Below, in pieces: positions 56,196 to 63,847 of a stretch of 64,000 nt of DNA. Below the pieces are notes generated by a model, which was not told the origin of the DNA, made no database searches, and saw nothing but the letters and a program-made list of their open reading frames with translations. Within the stretch, counting starts at the first letter, position 1. The number at the start of each line of letters is the position of its first letter. Position numbers and translations under genes: made by a program. The DNA comes from Clostridium disporicum (GTDB lineage Bacteria; Bacillota; Clostridia; Clostridiales; Clostridiaceae): contig NZ_CYZX01000012.1 in assembly GCF_001405015.1 (NCBI RefSeq), forward strand, positions 42,860 to 106,859, read 5' to 3'.

Positions 56196-56975
56196 GTGAA
56201 GTTAGTGTTAGCAATAGTTAGAAGACAAAAGATTGTTGACATCATCCAGGATAAAAAGAAGGTTTTAGTGCAGGAATTGGCTGCTAATTTTTCTGTGACT
56301 GAAGAAACTATTCGTCGTGATTTAGAAAAGTTAGAAGAGCAAGGAATACTAAAAAGAACTTATGGTGGTGCGATAATTAATCAAGGCACTAATGTAGATA
56401 TGCCAGTAGATATGAGGGAAATATCTAATAAAGAAGGTAAGATGAAGATTGCTGAACAAGTTTCCCAAAGCATACAAGAAGGTGATACATTAATGCTAGA
56501 CTCATCTTCAACTGCTTTCTATGTTGCAAAATGTATAAAGAAAAGCAAGAAGAGAGTTACCATAATTACAAATTCATTAAAGGTATTAATTGAGTTACAG
56601 GATACTAAAGATGTAAATCTTATATTAGCAGGTGGAAGCTTTAGAGAAAGTGCTAAATCATTTGTTGGAAAGTGGTCTGAAAGTGTAATTCAAAATTATT
56701 ATGTAAATAAAGCTATAATATGCTGTAAAGGTATGGATATAAATAGAGGAGTAATGGATTCTAACGAACAAGAAGCTGAAGTTAAGAAGCTTATGGCAGG
56801 ATCTGCGGATAAGGTATTCTTAGTTGTGGATTCTATGAAGTTTGATAGAAGCTCCTTCGTAAATATAGTTGATTTTGATCAGATAGACTATTTATATACG
56901 GATGAACCATTGTCAAAGAAATGGGAAAAAGTATTAAGAGAAAATGATGTTAAAGTAAATATTTGCAAAGAGTAA
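56196..56975 (+). CDS. DeoR-family transcriptional regulator, probable fuc regulator
   Basis: Repressor of 259 aa. The N-terminal winged helix is VLVQELAANFSVTEETIRRD followed by LEKLEEQGILKRTYGGA. The C-terminal DeoR sensor domain has EGDTLMLDSSSTAFYVAKCI and ILAGGSFRESAKSFVG, expected to bind a phosphorylated sugar intermediate. Placed between the kinase and fucA it most likely controls both through the repeated motifs described there. The exact start is uncertain (GTG 56196, GTG 56205 or TTG 56208). Confidence 0.88.
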   Translation: MKLVLAIVRRQKIVDIIQDKKKVLVQELAANFSVTEETIRRDLEKLEEQGILKRTYGGAIINQGTNVDMPVDMREISNKEGKMKIAEQVSQSIQEGDTLMLDSSSTAFYVAKCIKKSKKRVTIITNSLKVLIELQDTKDVNLILAGGSFRESAKSFVGKWSESVIQNYYVNKAIICCKGMDINRGVMDSNEQEAEVKKLMAGSADKVFLVVDSMKFDRSSFVNIVDFDQIDYLYTDEPLSKKWEKVLRENDVKVNICKE

Positions 56976-57009
56976 TAAATTACTAGGTTTAAATTTTATA
57001 AAAATTTGA

Positions 57010-57162
57010 TATAATATAAGTAATAAATGAAGATAATAAAAAAATAGGGTGTTGGTAGCACCCTATAATATACAACTTAGTTGCTTAGGCAACTAGTATC
57101 ACTAAAGTTTTATTAGTAAAAAACAGTAGCTTCCGAATTGCGTGTGGGGCTACTATTTTTTT
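57010..57162 (+). ncRNA. Candidate antisense antitoxin RNA
   Basis: A + strand promoter (TATAAT 57010-57015, weak TTTAAA at 56988) would start an RNA near 57022. It ends at AGTAGC (57125-57130)/GCTACT (57149-57154) followed by TTTTTTT. It contains ATAGGGTG/CACCCTAT and GTTGC-ttag-GCAAC hairpins and no coding frame. It is complementary to the last 100 or more nt of the minus-strand toxin mRNA, the layout of TxpA/RatA-type systems. Confidence 0.6.
57044..57066 (-). terminator. Terminator of the toxin mRNA
   Basis: On the minus strand ATAGGGTG (57066-57059) and CACCCTAT (57051-57044) form a perfect 8-bp stem followed by a run of seven T (57043-57037). Confidence 0.8.
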
Positions 57163-57254
57163 GATATTTTATCTATAAGTAGTACTATGAATGTCAATAG
57201 TGCTATTAAAAATAATCCACCAGTAAATAGCAACATTAAAACGTCATTACTCAT
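57153..57254 (-). CDS. Type I toxin-like small hydrophobic peptide (holin-like toxin), 33 aa
   Basis: ATG 57254 with a very strong GGAGGTGA site (57268-57261). The peptide is MSNDVLMLLFTGGL, then FLIALLTFIVLLIDK and a basic end ISKK: one membrane helix with charged tail, as in the putative holin-like/TxpA/BsrG toxins. Upstream on the minus strand is a TGCTATAAT-type promoter (TATAAT 57331-57326). The ribosome site is locked in a GTATCAC/GTGATAC hairpin (57258-57264 with 57283-57289). The 5' leader AUUGUGGGCUACU (57303-57291) is complementary to AGUAGCCCCACA near the 3' end of the same mRNA (57154-57143). Confidence 0.75.
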   Translation of the reverse strand: MSNDVLMLLFTGGLFLIALLTFIVLLIDKISKK

Positions 57255-57513
57255 TATGTATCACCTCCTTCAAAAGAGGTAAGTGATACCAGTAGCCCAC
57301 AATCAACTGTAAATTGTACTTTTGAATTATAGCATAATTAAATTTGAAAATCTATTATTTTAATAGAGCACAATAAAAATGCATTTATGGCAGATTTGTT
57401 TCTGTTGTAAATGCATTTTTTTGTTTAAAAAGGATTAACAATATGGTTATTAATCATATTAATTTGGGTTTAGGTTGAATTTATAAAGTAAATATTTTGG
57501 AAGTGTTTAAAGT

Positions 57514-57575
57514 TTTATGTTGAATTTGTATCAAAAACAACATATTAAACAAAAATTATCAATTTGCAACATAAA
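57514..57575 (+). promoter_or_regulatory. Upstream operator-like repeats before fucA
   Basis: TTTATGTTG (57514-57522), CAACATA (57538-57544) and CAACATAAA (57567-57575) match the motif doubled in the FGGY-kinase promoter. They sit about 130-190 bp upstream of the fucA promoter and could mediate looping or a second promoter. The rest of 57340-57700 shows no gene. Confidence 0.5.
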
Positions 57576-57706
57576 ATGTGTTTTAAATGCCTTAAAAATA
57601 AGGAAAAGTCTACTTTTGAGAAGAGAAAAACTGTTCTTAAGTGGTTTGTATTTTAAAGAAAACTAAATTTTAACAATAATAAATAAAGAAAATATCTCAC
57701 CTAATA

Positions 57707-57778
57707 TTGACTATGGATACTTATATTGGTAAAATAAAGATAAACAAAGATAAAAACAAGCATAAATACAGATAAACA
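57707..57778 (+). promoter_or_regulatory. fucA-pdu operon promoter with GATAAACA operator repeats
   Basis: TTGACT (57707-57712), 17 bp, TAAAAT (57730-57735), a near-consensus promoter. GATAAACA occurs at 57739-57746 and 57771-57778 (32 bp apart) with GATAAAAACA between (57749-57758), just after the start point. Repeat spacing matches the 33 bp seen in the importer promoter. Confidence 0.7.
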
Positions 57779-57817
57779 GAAATAAAATCAAATAAAGGTT
57801 AATTGGGAGGGGAATTT

Positions 57818-58597
57818 ATGTTTTCAGAATATGAAATCAAAAAACAAATTTGTGAAATAGGTAAGAGAATATACCAAAACGGCTTTGTAGCTGCTAATGA
57901 TGGTAATATCTCAGTAAGAATTAATGATAAGGAAGTACTTTGTACACCAACAGGAGTTTCAAAAGGGTATATGACTCCAGATATGATTTGTAAGGTTGAT
58001 ATGAATGGTAATGTACTTCAAGCTAATGGAAAGTTTAAGCCATCTTCAGAAGTAAAGATGCATTTAAGAGTATATAAAGAAAGACCAGACGTAAAATCAG
58101 TAGTACACGCTCATCCACCTTATGGTACAAGCTATGCTATAGCAGGGATTCCACTAGATAAGCCAATAATGCCAGAAGCAGTTATAGCTTTAGGAGCAGT
58201 TCCAATAGCTGAATATGGTACTCCATCAACAGAAGAAATTCCAGATGCAGTAGCTAAGTATTTACAATGCTATGATGCAGTTCTTTTAGAAAACCATGGT
58301 GCATTAACTTACGGACCAGACTTAATGGCAGCATACTTCAAAATGGAATCTTTAGAATTCTATGCTAAGTTAATGTTTATCTCTAGCCAAATCGGACAAC
58401 CTCAAGTATTAGACAACACTCAAGTTGATAAGTTAATAGATATAAGAAAAGCAATGAACTTAACAGGAAAACATCCAGCTTTATGCCAAAAAGGTGGAGC
58501 ATGCACATGCAAAGCTAATAATGAAGAACCAGCAGTTGATGAAGATCTTATAGCTAAAATTGCTAAAGAAGTTACTTCTAAGATTTTAGGTAAATAG
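57818..58597 (+). CDS. fucA: L-fuculose-1-phosphate aldolase with C-terminal microcompartment-type tail
   Basis: Class II aldolase (259 aa from ATG 57818; GGGAGGGG overlaps an in-frame TTG at 57803). It splits fuculose 1-phosphate into dihydroxyacetone phosphate and L-lactaldehyde. Zinc and catalytic sites: PSSEVKMHL (Glu), VVHAHPPYG (His pair) and LLENHGALTYGPD (His). Beyond the normal end at about residue 215 is a Cys-rich linker (CQKGGACTCK) and a short amphipathic helix EDLIAKIAKEVTSKILG, which looks like an encapsulation peptide. First gene of the propanediol operon. Confidence 0.93.
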   Translation: MFSEYEIKKQICEIGKRIYQNGFVAANDGNISVRINDKEVLCTPTGVSKGYMTPDMICKVDMNGNVLQANGKFKPSSEVKMHLRVYKERPDVKSVVHAHPPYGTSYAIAGIPLDKPIMPEAVIALGAVPIAEYGTPSTEEIPDAVAKYLQCYDAVLLENHGALTYGPDLMAAYFKMESLEFYAKLMFISSQIGQPQVLDNTQVDKLIDIRKAMNLTGKHPALCQKGGACTCKANNEEPAVDEDLIAKIAKEVTSKILGK

Positions 58598-58603
58598 TGA
58601 AAA

Positions 58604-60265
58604 ATGAGATCAAAGAGATTTGAAGCTTTAGGAAAAAGACCTATAAATCAGGATGTTTTCATGGAAGAATGGCCTGAAAAAGGGTTTGTAGCGATGAGAA
58701 GTCCTTATGATCCAGAACCTTCGATAAAAATAGAAGGAAATGTGATAACTGAGCTTGATGGAAAGAAGAGAGAAGATTTTGACTTTCTTGATTATTTCAT
58801 AGCTGATTATGCTATAGATAAGGAAATGGCAAAGGAAGCTATGGAGTTAGACTCATTATTATTTGCAAGACTTCTTGTTGATACAGTAACTCCAAGAGAG
58901 GCCATCATAAGGATAGTAAAAGGTTTTACACCAGCTAAGATATTAGAAATAGTTAATCATCTTAATGTTGTTGAAATGATGATGGCTATGCAAAAGGTTA
59001 GAGCGAGGAAAACTCCTGCTAACCAAGCACATATAACTAATTTAAAGGACAATCCTTTACTTATAGCAGCAGATGCAGCTGAAGGTGCATTAAGAGGCTT
59101 TAGGGAAGAGGAAACAACAGTTGGGATAGTTAGATATGCACCTTTTAATGCAATAGCTTTATTCATAGGTTCTCAAATAGGTAAAAAGGGAGTTTTAACT
59201 CAATGTGCCGTCGAAGAAGCTACCGAATTAGAGCTTGGGATGAGAGGATTTACAACATATGCAGAGACAATGTCTGTATATGGTACAGAAAATGTATTTA
59301 TAGATGGAGATGATACTCCATATTCAAAGGCATTTTTAAATGCAGCATATGCTTCAAGAGGATTAAAAACTAGGTTTACTTCAGGTACTGGTTCAGAAGT
59401 TTTAATGGGTGATGCAGATAAAAAATCAATGCTTTACCTAGAAACAAGATGTTTGATGGTTACTAAGGGAGCTGGGTCACAAGGAATACAAAATGGTTCA
59501 GTATCTACTATAGGGGTTACCTCATCGGTACCATCAGGTATAAGAGCAGTATTAGGTGAAAATCTTATAGCAGCAATGCTTGATTTAGAAGTGGCATCAT
59601 CAAATGACCAAACATTCTCTCATAGTGATATAAGAAGAACAGCAAGGTTATTGATGCAATTCTTACCTGGAACAGACTTTATATTCTCAGGATATAGTGG
59701 AACACCTAACTATGACAATATGTTTGCAGGTTCAAACTTCGATGCTGAAGATTTTGATGATTACAACGTACTTCAAAGAGATTTAAGAGTTGATGGTGGA
59801 TTAAGACCAGTTAAAGAAGAGGAAGTTATAAAGGTTAGACTAAAGGCAGCAAAGGTAATTCAAGATTTATTTAGAGAACTTGATTTAGCAGTTGTTAAAG
59901 ATGAAGAAGTTATAGCTGCAGCTTATGCACATGGAAGCAATGATGTTCCAGATAGAGATGTTATAAAGGATTTTGAAGCTATCGAACAATTAATGAAAAA
60001 AGGTATTACAGGTATTGATATAGTAAGAGCTCTAGTAAATGCAGGGCATAGAGATGTGGCAAGTGACATATTGGAAATGCTTAAGCAAAGGGTTTCAGGG
60101 GATTATCTCCAAACATCAGCAATACTTGATGAAGAATTCAATGTAATATCTGCAATTAATAATAAAAATGATTATCTTGGACCTGGCACTGGATATAGAT
60201 TAGACGGTGAAGAATGGGAAAAGGTTAAAAAATTAAATAATATTATAGATAGAAACTCCTATTAG
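58604..60265 (+). CDS. pduC: B12-dependent propanediol dehydratase, large subunit
   Basis: Large (alpha) subunit, 553 aa, of the adenosylcobalamin enzyme that dehydrates 1,2-propanediol to propionaldehyde. The residues known from the Klebsiella enzyme are all present at the same numbers: His143 (NQAHITN), Glu170, Glu221 (TTYAETMS), Gln296 (GSQGIQNG), Asp335 (SSNDQTFS) and Ser362 (FSGYSG). It lies 6 nt after fucA with only a weak ribosome site, so translation is probably coupled. It could also act on glycerol. Confidence 0.97.
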   Translation: MRSKRFEALGKRPINQDVFMEEWPEKGFVAMRSPYDPEPSIKIEGNVITELDGKKREDFDFLDYFIADYAIDKEMAKEAMELDSLLFARLLVDTVTPREAIIRIVKGFTPAKILEIVNHLNVVEMMMAMQKVRARKTPANQAHITNLKDNPLLIAADAAEGALRGFREEETTVGIVRYAPFNAIALFIGSQIGKKGVLTQCAVEEATELELGMRGFTTYAETMSVYGTENVFIDGDDTPYSKAFLNAAYASRGLKTRFTSGTGSEVLMGDADKKSMLYLETRCLMVTKGAGSQGIQNGSVSTIGVTSSVPSGIRAVLGENLIAAMLDLEVASSNDQTFSHSDIRRTARLLMQFLPGTDFIFSGYSGTPNYDNMFAGSNFDAEDFDDYNVLQRDLRVDGGLRPVKEEEVIKVRLKAAKVIQDLFRELDLAVVKDEEVIAAAYAHGSNDVPDRDVIKDFEAIEQLMKKGITGIDIVRALVNAGHRDVASDILEMLKQRVSGDYLQTSAILDEEFNVISAINNKNDYLGPGTGYRLDGEEWEKVKKLNNIIDRNSY

Positions 60266-60281
60266 GGTTAGGAGGTATGAG

Positions 60282-60917
60282 ATGGACCAAAGTGTATTAG
60301 TAGAGAGAATTACACAATTAGTAATAGAAGAATTAAAAAATAATAATAAGGTATCTTTAGATAATCTATTCCAAAGGGCTATTGAAGAAAAGGAAGCAGA
60401 GATTGGTGATGGTAAGGATGAGGTCGTAATAGGTATTAGTCCAACATTTAATCAAGAAGTAAAGCAAACTTTATCTGGAGCAAATCACAAAGATGTAATT
60501 AAAGAAATAGTTGCTGGAATTGAAGAAGAAGGCTTAAAAGCTAGAGTTATTAAAGTTTTTACAAGTGCAGATGTTGCTTTTATAGGAAAAGAAGCAGCTA
60601 CACTTAGTGGCTCAGGTATAGGAATAGGTCTTCAAGCCAAAGGAACAGCAGTAATTCATCAAAAGGATTTATATCCATTAAGTAACTTAGAATTATTTCC
60701 ACAAGCACCACTTATAGATTTAAAGACATATAGGAATATAGGCAAGAATGCAGCAAAGTATGCAAAGCTTGATAATCCAATACCTATAAGAGTAAAAAGT
60801 GATTGTATGAGCAGACCAAAATTTCAAGTAAAGGCAGCTCTTTTTCATATAAAAGATACTGAAAAAGTAGTAAGAGGAGCTAAATCAATAGAAATATCAT
60901 TGGAGGAGCTTATATGA
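60282..60917 (+). CDS. pduD: Propanediol dehydratase, medium subunit
   Basis: Beta subunit, 211 aa, that contacts the cobalamin lower face. The N-terminus MDQSVLVERITQLVIEEL is an amphipathic helix with a following linker, as in PduD where it targets the enzyme to the microcompartment. The body has VVIGISPTFNQEVKQTLSG, GSGIGIGLQAKGTAVIHQKD and LYPLSNLELFPQAPL, all typical. TTAGGAGGT ribosome site; overlaps pduE by 4 nt. Confidence 0.96.
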   Translation: MDQSVLVERITQLVIEELKNNNKVSLDNLFQRAIEEKEAEIGDGKDEVVIGISPTFNQEVKQTLSGANHKDVIKEIVAGIEEEGLKARVIKVFTSADVAFIGKEAATLSGSGIGIGLQAKGTAVIHQKDLYPLSNLELFPQAPLIDLKTYRNIGKNAAKYAKLDNPIPIRVKSDCMSRPKFQVKAALFHIKDTEKVVRGAKSIEISLEELI

Positions 60918-61303
60918 AATATCCATTAAGTAAAAGTGACATAGATATAAAGAGTAAAAGTGGAAAATCAATAGACCAAATAACTATTGATGAAGTTGTT
61001 AATGGAAGAGTAACAGGTGAAGATATAAAGATATCTAAGGAAACATTAAGGCTTCAAGGTGAAATAGCAAGGCAAGAAGGTAGAACTCAATTAGGAGAAA
61101 ATTTTGAGAGAGCTTCTGAACTTGTTGATATACCAGATGAAGAGTTACTAATTATCTATAACATGTTAAGGCCTAACAGAAGTACAAAGGAAGAACTTCT
61201 TAATAAGGCAAAAGAAATAAGAGACAAGTATAATGCTATAGCTTGTAGTAATCTTATTATGGATGCTGTAAATGTATACAGTAAGAGAGGGATATTAAAA
61301 TAG
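60914..61303 (+). CDS. pduE: Propanediol dehydratase, small subunit
   Basis: Gamma subunit, 129 aa, completing the PduCDE complex. Landmarks are YPLSKSDIDIKSKSGK, IAIRQEGRTQL-type sequence IARQEGRTQLGENFERASEL and a C-terminal LIMDAVNVYSKRG. It starts with ATG overlapping the pduD stop (ATGA). Its stop TAG (61301-61303) overlaps the putative ATA start of the reactivase gene. Confidence 0.95.
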   Translation: MKYPLSKSDIDIKSKSGKSIDQITIDEVVNGRVTGEDIKISKETLRLQGEIARQEGRTQLGENFERASELVDIPDEELLIIYNMLRPNRSTKEELLNKAKEIRDKYNAIACSNLIMDAVNVYSKRGILK

Positions 61304-63219
61304 GAAAAATAATATGTGGTGTAGATATTGGTAATTCATCAACAGAAGTTACTATTTGTGAGATATATGAGAGTTTAAAAAATATAAAGTATATAAGTTC
61401 AAATCGGGTAAAAACAACAGGGGTAAAAGGAACTATAGATAATGTAACAGGTGTTAGAGTTTGTATACAGGGAGCTTTAGATAAAGCAAACTTAAGAGTT
61501 AATGATATTGACCTTATAAAGATAAATGAAGCATCACCAGTTATAGGTGAAAGTGCCATGGAGACAATATCAGAAACGATAATAACAGATTCTGCAATGA
61601 TAGGACATAATCCAGATACTCCAGGTGGTTTTGGGGTAGCTTTTGGAGAAACAATAAAACTAGAAACATTAAGTGGAAAATACTGTGGACAAAATCATAT
61701 GAACTTATGGAATGATGTGGATAAAAATAGTAATTTACCAAGTTATGGAGTTTATGAATTTGATAAAGTAAAAGCTGATGATTCTAATAAGGAATATATC
61801 GTAGTTATTGATGAAAATTTTAATTATGATAATTCTTCAAAGTTAATAAATAAATTAGTTGAAAATGGTGTGAATATAACAGGGGTTATATTAAAAGAAG
61901 ATGAAGGTGTGCTTCTAAATAATAGGTTAGATAAAAAAATACCAGTTATAGATGAGGTGCAAAAGATAGAAAAAGTTCCTATAGGGAGAAAAGCTGCCAT
62001 TGAAGTTGCAAAGCCAGGAAAAACCTTAAAGGTTTTATGTAATCCATATGGAATTGCAGGTATCTTTGGTTTAAATCCAGAGGAAACTAAAAAAATCACA
62101 CCTATAGCTAAAGGGTTAATTGGACTTAGATCTGGTGTAGTTATTAGGACTCCATCAGGTGAAGTAAAAGAGCAGAAGGTTAAGGCTGGAAAGCTTAGAA
62201 TAATAGGAAATAAGTCTATTGAAGAAATTGATATAAATTCTGGAGCTTACAATATCATGAGAAAATTATCACAGGTTGGTGAGATAAAGGATATTGAAGG
62301 TGAAAGAGCGACTAATATATCTTTTATGATTAAATCTATAAAAGATTCTATGGCTAAATTAACAGGTTTAGATATGGAAAAAGTTAAGATAAAGGATTTA
62401 TTGGCAATAGATACAACAGTTCCTTTAGAAATTAAAGGTGGAATAGCAGGAGAAAGCTATAGAGAAAAGGCTGTTGCAATAGCAGCTATGGTTAAAACTG
62501 AAAAACTACCACTTATGAAGATTAAAGAGGAGCTTGAAGATTATTTTAAAGTAAAGGTTGAAATTAATGGAGTTGAAGCTGTTATGGCATCAATTGGAGC
62601 ATTGACTACAAGAGGTACAAAACTTCCTATAGCTATTGTAGATATGGGGGGAGGGTCCACTGATGTAGCACTGTTAGATGAAAAAGGTACAGTAAAAACT
62701 ATACATCTAGCAGGAGCTGGAGAACTAGTGACAATGATGATTAACCTAGAGCTTGGATTAAATGATAGAAATTTAGCTGAAGAGGTTAAAAAACATATAG
62801 TTGGTAAGGTTGAATCACTTTATACTCTTAGGTTAGAAAATGGAGAGGTAAGATTTTACGATAAACCATTAAACTCAAAGCTTTATGGAAGAGTAGTTGT
62901 AGTAAAAGATGATGAATTGCTTCCTATATATAATGACGTAACTATAGAAAGAGTTATTAAGGTAAGACGAAGAGCTAAGGAAGAGATTTTTATTAAAAAT
63001 ATAATTAGAGGATTAAAGATAGTAAGTGATATGGGAAATCTTTATTCAATACCTAATGTAGTTTTAGTAGGAGGATCAGCTTTAGATTTTGAGGTACCAG
63101 ATATGGTATCTTTGGAACTTTCAAATTACGGAATTATAGCAGGGTCAGGAAATATAAGAAATACAGAAGGACCAAGACATGCAGTGTCAACAGGATTGGT
63201 GCTGGATTGGTTGGCGTAA
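61300..63219 (+). CDS. pduG: Diol dehydratase reactivase, large subunit, with no canonical start codon
   Basis: Chaperone-like ATPase that swaps damaged cobalamin out of PduCDE. The actin-like first phosphate motif ICGVDIGNSSTEVTI begins near 61312, so translation must start before it. However, no in-frame ATG, GTG or TTG occurs between the upstream stop (61282) and ATG 61558, which would cut away about 85 residues. ATA 61300, overlapping the pduE stop as ATAG and following AGAGAGG (61284-61290), gives the length expected (IGKIICGVDIG). ATT 61294 is an alternative. Other motifs: LAIDTTVPLEI, VDMGGGSTDVALLDEKG and LVGGSALDFEVPDM are intact. A hairpin array follows directly. Confidence 0.88.
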   Translation: MGKIICGVDIGNSSTEVTICEIYESLKNIKYISSNRVKTTGVKGTIDNVTGVRVCIQGALDKANLRVNDIDLIKINEASPVIGESAMETISETIITDSAMIGHNPDTPGGFGVAFGETIKLETLSGKYCGQNHMNLWNDVDKNSNLPSYGVYEFDKVKADDSNKEYIVVIDENFNYDNSSKLINKLVENGVNITGVILKEDEGVLLNNRLDKKIPVIDEVQKIEKVPIGRKAAIEVAKPGKTLKVLCNPYGIAGIFGLNPEETKKITPIAKGLIGLRSGVVIRTPSGEVKEQKVKAGKLRIIGNKSIEEIDINSGAYNIMRKLSQVGEIKDIEGERATNISFMIKSIKDSMAKLTGLDMEKVKIKDLLAIDTTVPLEIKGGIAGESYREKAVAIAAMVKTEKLPLMKIKEELEDYFKVKVEINGVEAVMASIGALTTRGTKLPIAIVDMGGGSTDVALLDEKGTVKTIHLAGAGELVTMMINLELGLNDRNLAEEVKKHIVGKVESLYTLRLENGEVRFYDKPLNSKLYGRVVVVKDDELLPIYNDVTIERVIKVRRRAKEEIFIKNIIRGLKIVSDMGNLYSIPNVVLVGGSALDFEVPDMVSLELSNYGIIAGSGNIRNTEGPRHAVSTGLVLDWLA

Positions 63220-63221
63220 GA

Positions 63222-63475
63222 GGTCGACTGCGTCGAGGGGAAAGGTTTGCTTTGCCAAGGTGAAGAGATTTGCTGGCGCAAATGTCCCAATGTGCCTACG
63301 GCAATCCAAAAGATTTGCTACGCAAATGTCCAAAGGTTACTTTGCTAGGATGAGAAGATTTGCTGGAGCAAATGTCTAAATGTGCCTGCGGCAGAGCGAT
63401 AATTTGCTTCGAAAAGGGGAAAGATTACCTTCGGTGAGGTGAAAGTTTTTCCTTGCGGAAAAGGTGAAAGGATTT
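63222..63475 (+). repeat. Mini-hairpin array inside the pdu operon
   Basis: Fills the gap between pduG and the next operon gene: TCGAC-tgc-GTCGA (63224-63236), TTTGC-tggc-GCAAA, TGCC-tac-GGCA, TTTGC-tac-GCAAA, TTTGC-tgga-GCAAA, TGCC-tgc-GGCA, ACC-ttc-GGT and TTTTCC-ttgc-GGAAAA (63447-63462). Linkers are GTCCAAA and GGGGAAAG. The last unit's flank GGTGAAAGGA supplies the ribosome site of the downstream gene. A 66-codon frame through it is an artefact. Confidence 0.9.
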
Positions 63476-63478
63476 TCT

Positions 63479-63847
63479 TTGAAAATAGGAGTTTACCTTA
63501 AAGAGGATGATGTGAGGACAAGCATTAGAATGGATAATAATTTTTTGAAGGTTTATTCAGATAAAAATAATGTGTATTTAGGTTTTGTGTTAGATGGTCT
63601 TGAGGAACAGAATATAAGATATGAAGTTTTGGCTCTGGAGCTGATTGGTGAATTAAACCTTGCAAAGGTTCCTTTTAACATGGCTATAGAGTTGAATCAG
63701 AATAATGTAGAACTTAAATCTAGTGATTTTAAGGGGGTAGTAAATTTTAAAGTCACTATTAGTAATAAAAAAATAGCTAAGGAATTTGGGCTTGATGTAG
63801 GAAGGTATATTAAGAAAATTCCACTAAAGGGTGATTGGTATGAGTAG
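63479..63847 (+). CDS. Probable diol dehydratase reactivase small subunit (PduH-like, diverged)
   Basis: About 122 aa from TTG 63479 with GAAAGGA 7 nt upstream; GTG 63464 lies within the array flank. Position after pduG and the segment VLDGLEEQNIRYEVLAL (compare GIEEEGIPYEV in small reactivase subunits) support the call. The rest is diverged: LNLAKVPFNMAIELNQNNVE and a basic end. It would exchange partners with the dehydratase beta subunit during reactivation. The start TTG or GTG and the divergence keep confidence moderate. Confidence 0.6.
   Translation: MKIGVYLKEDDVRTSIRMDNNFLKVYSDKNNVYLGFVLDGLEEQNIRYEVLALELIGELNLAKVPFNMAIELNQNNVELKSSDFKGVVNFKVTISNKKIAKEFGLDVGRYIKKIPLKGDWYE

Noticed and set aside
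57257..57310. Possible cobalamin riboswitch upstream of the B12-dependent pdu operon
   Set aside because: The AGTAGCCCAC segment looked faintly like a B12 box, but no conserved B12-element layout is present, and the sequence is explained by the toxin leader pairing.
63179..63379. 66-codon frame after pduG
   Set aside because: It begins inside pduG and runs through the hairpin array; repeat artefact.
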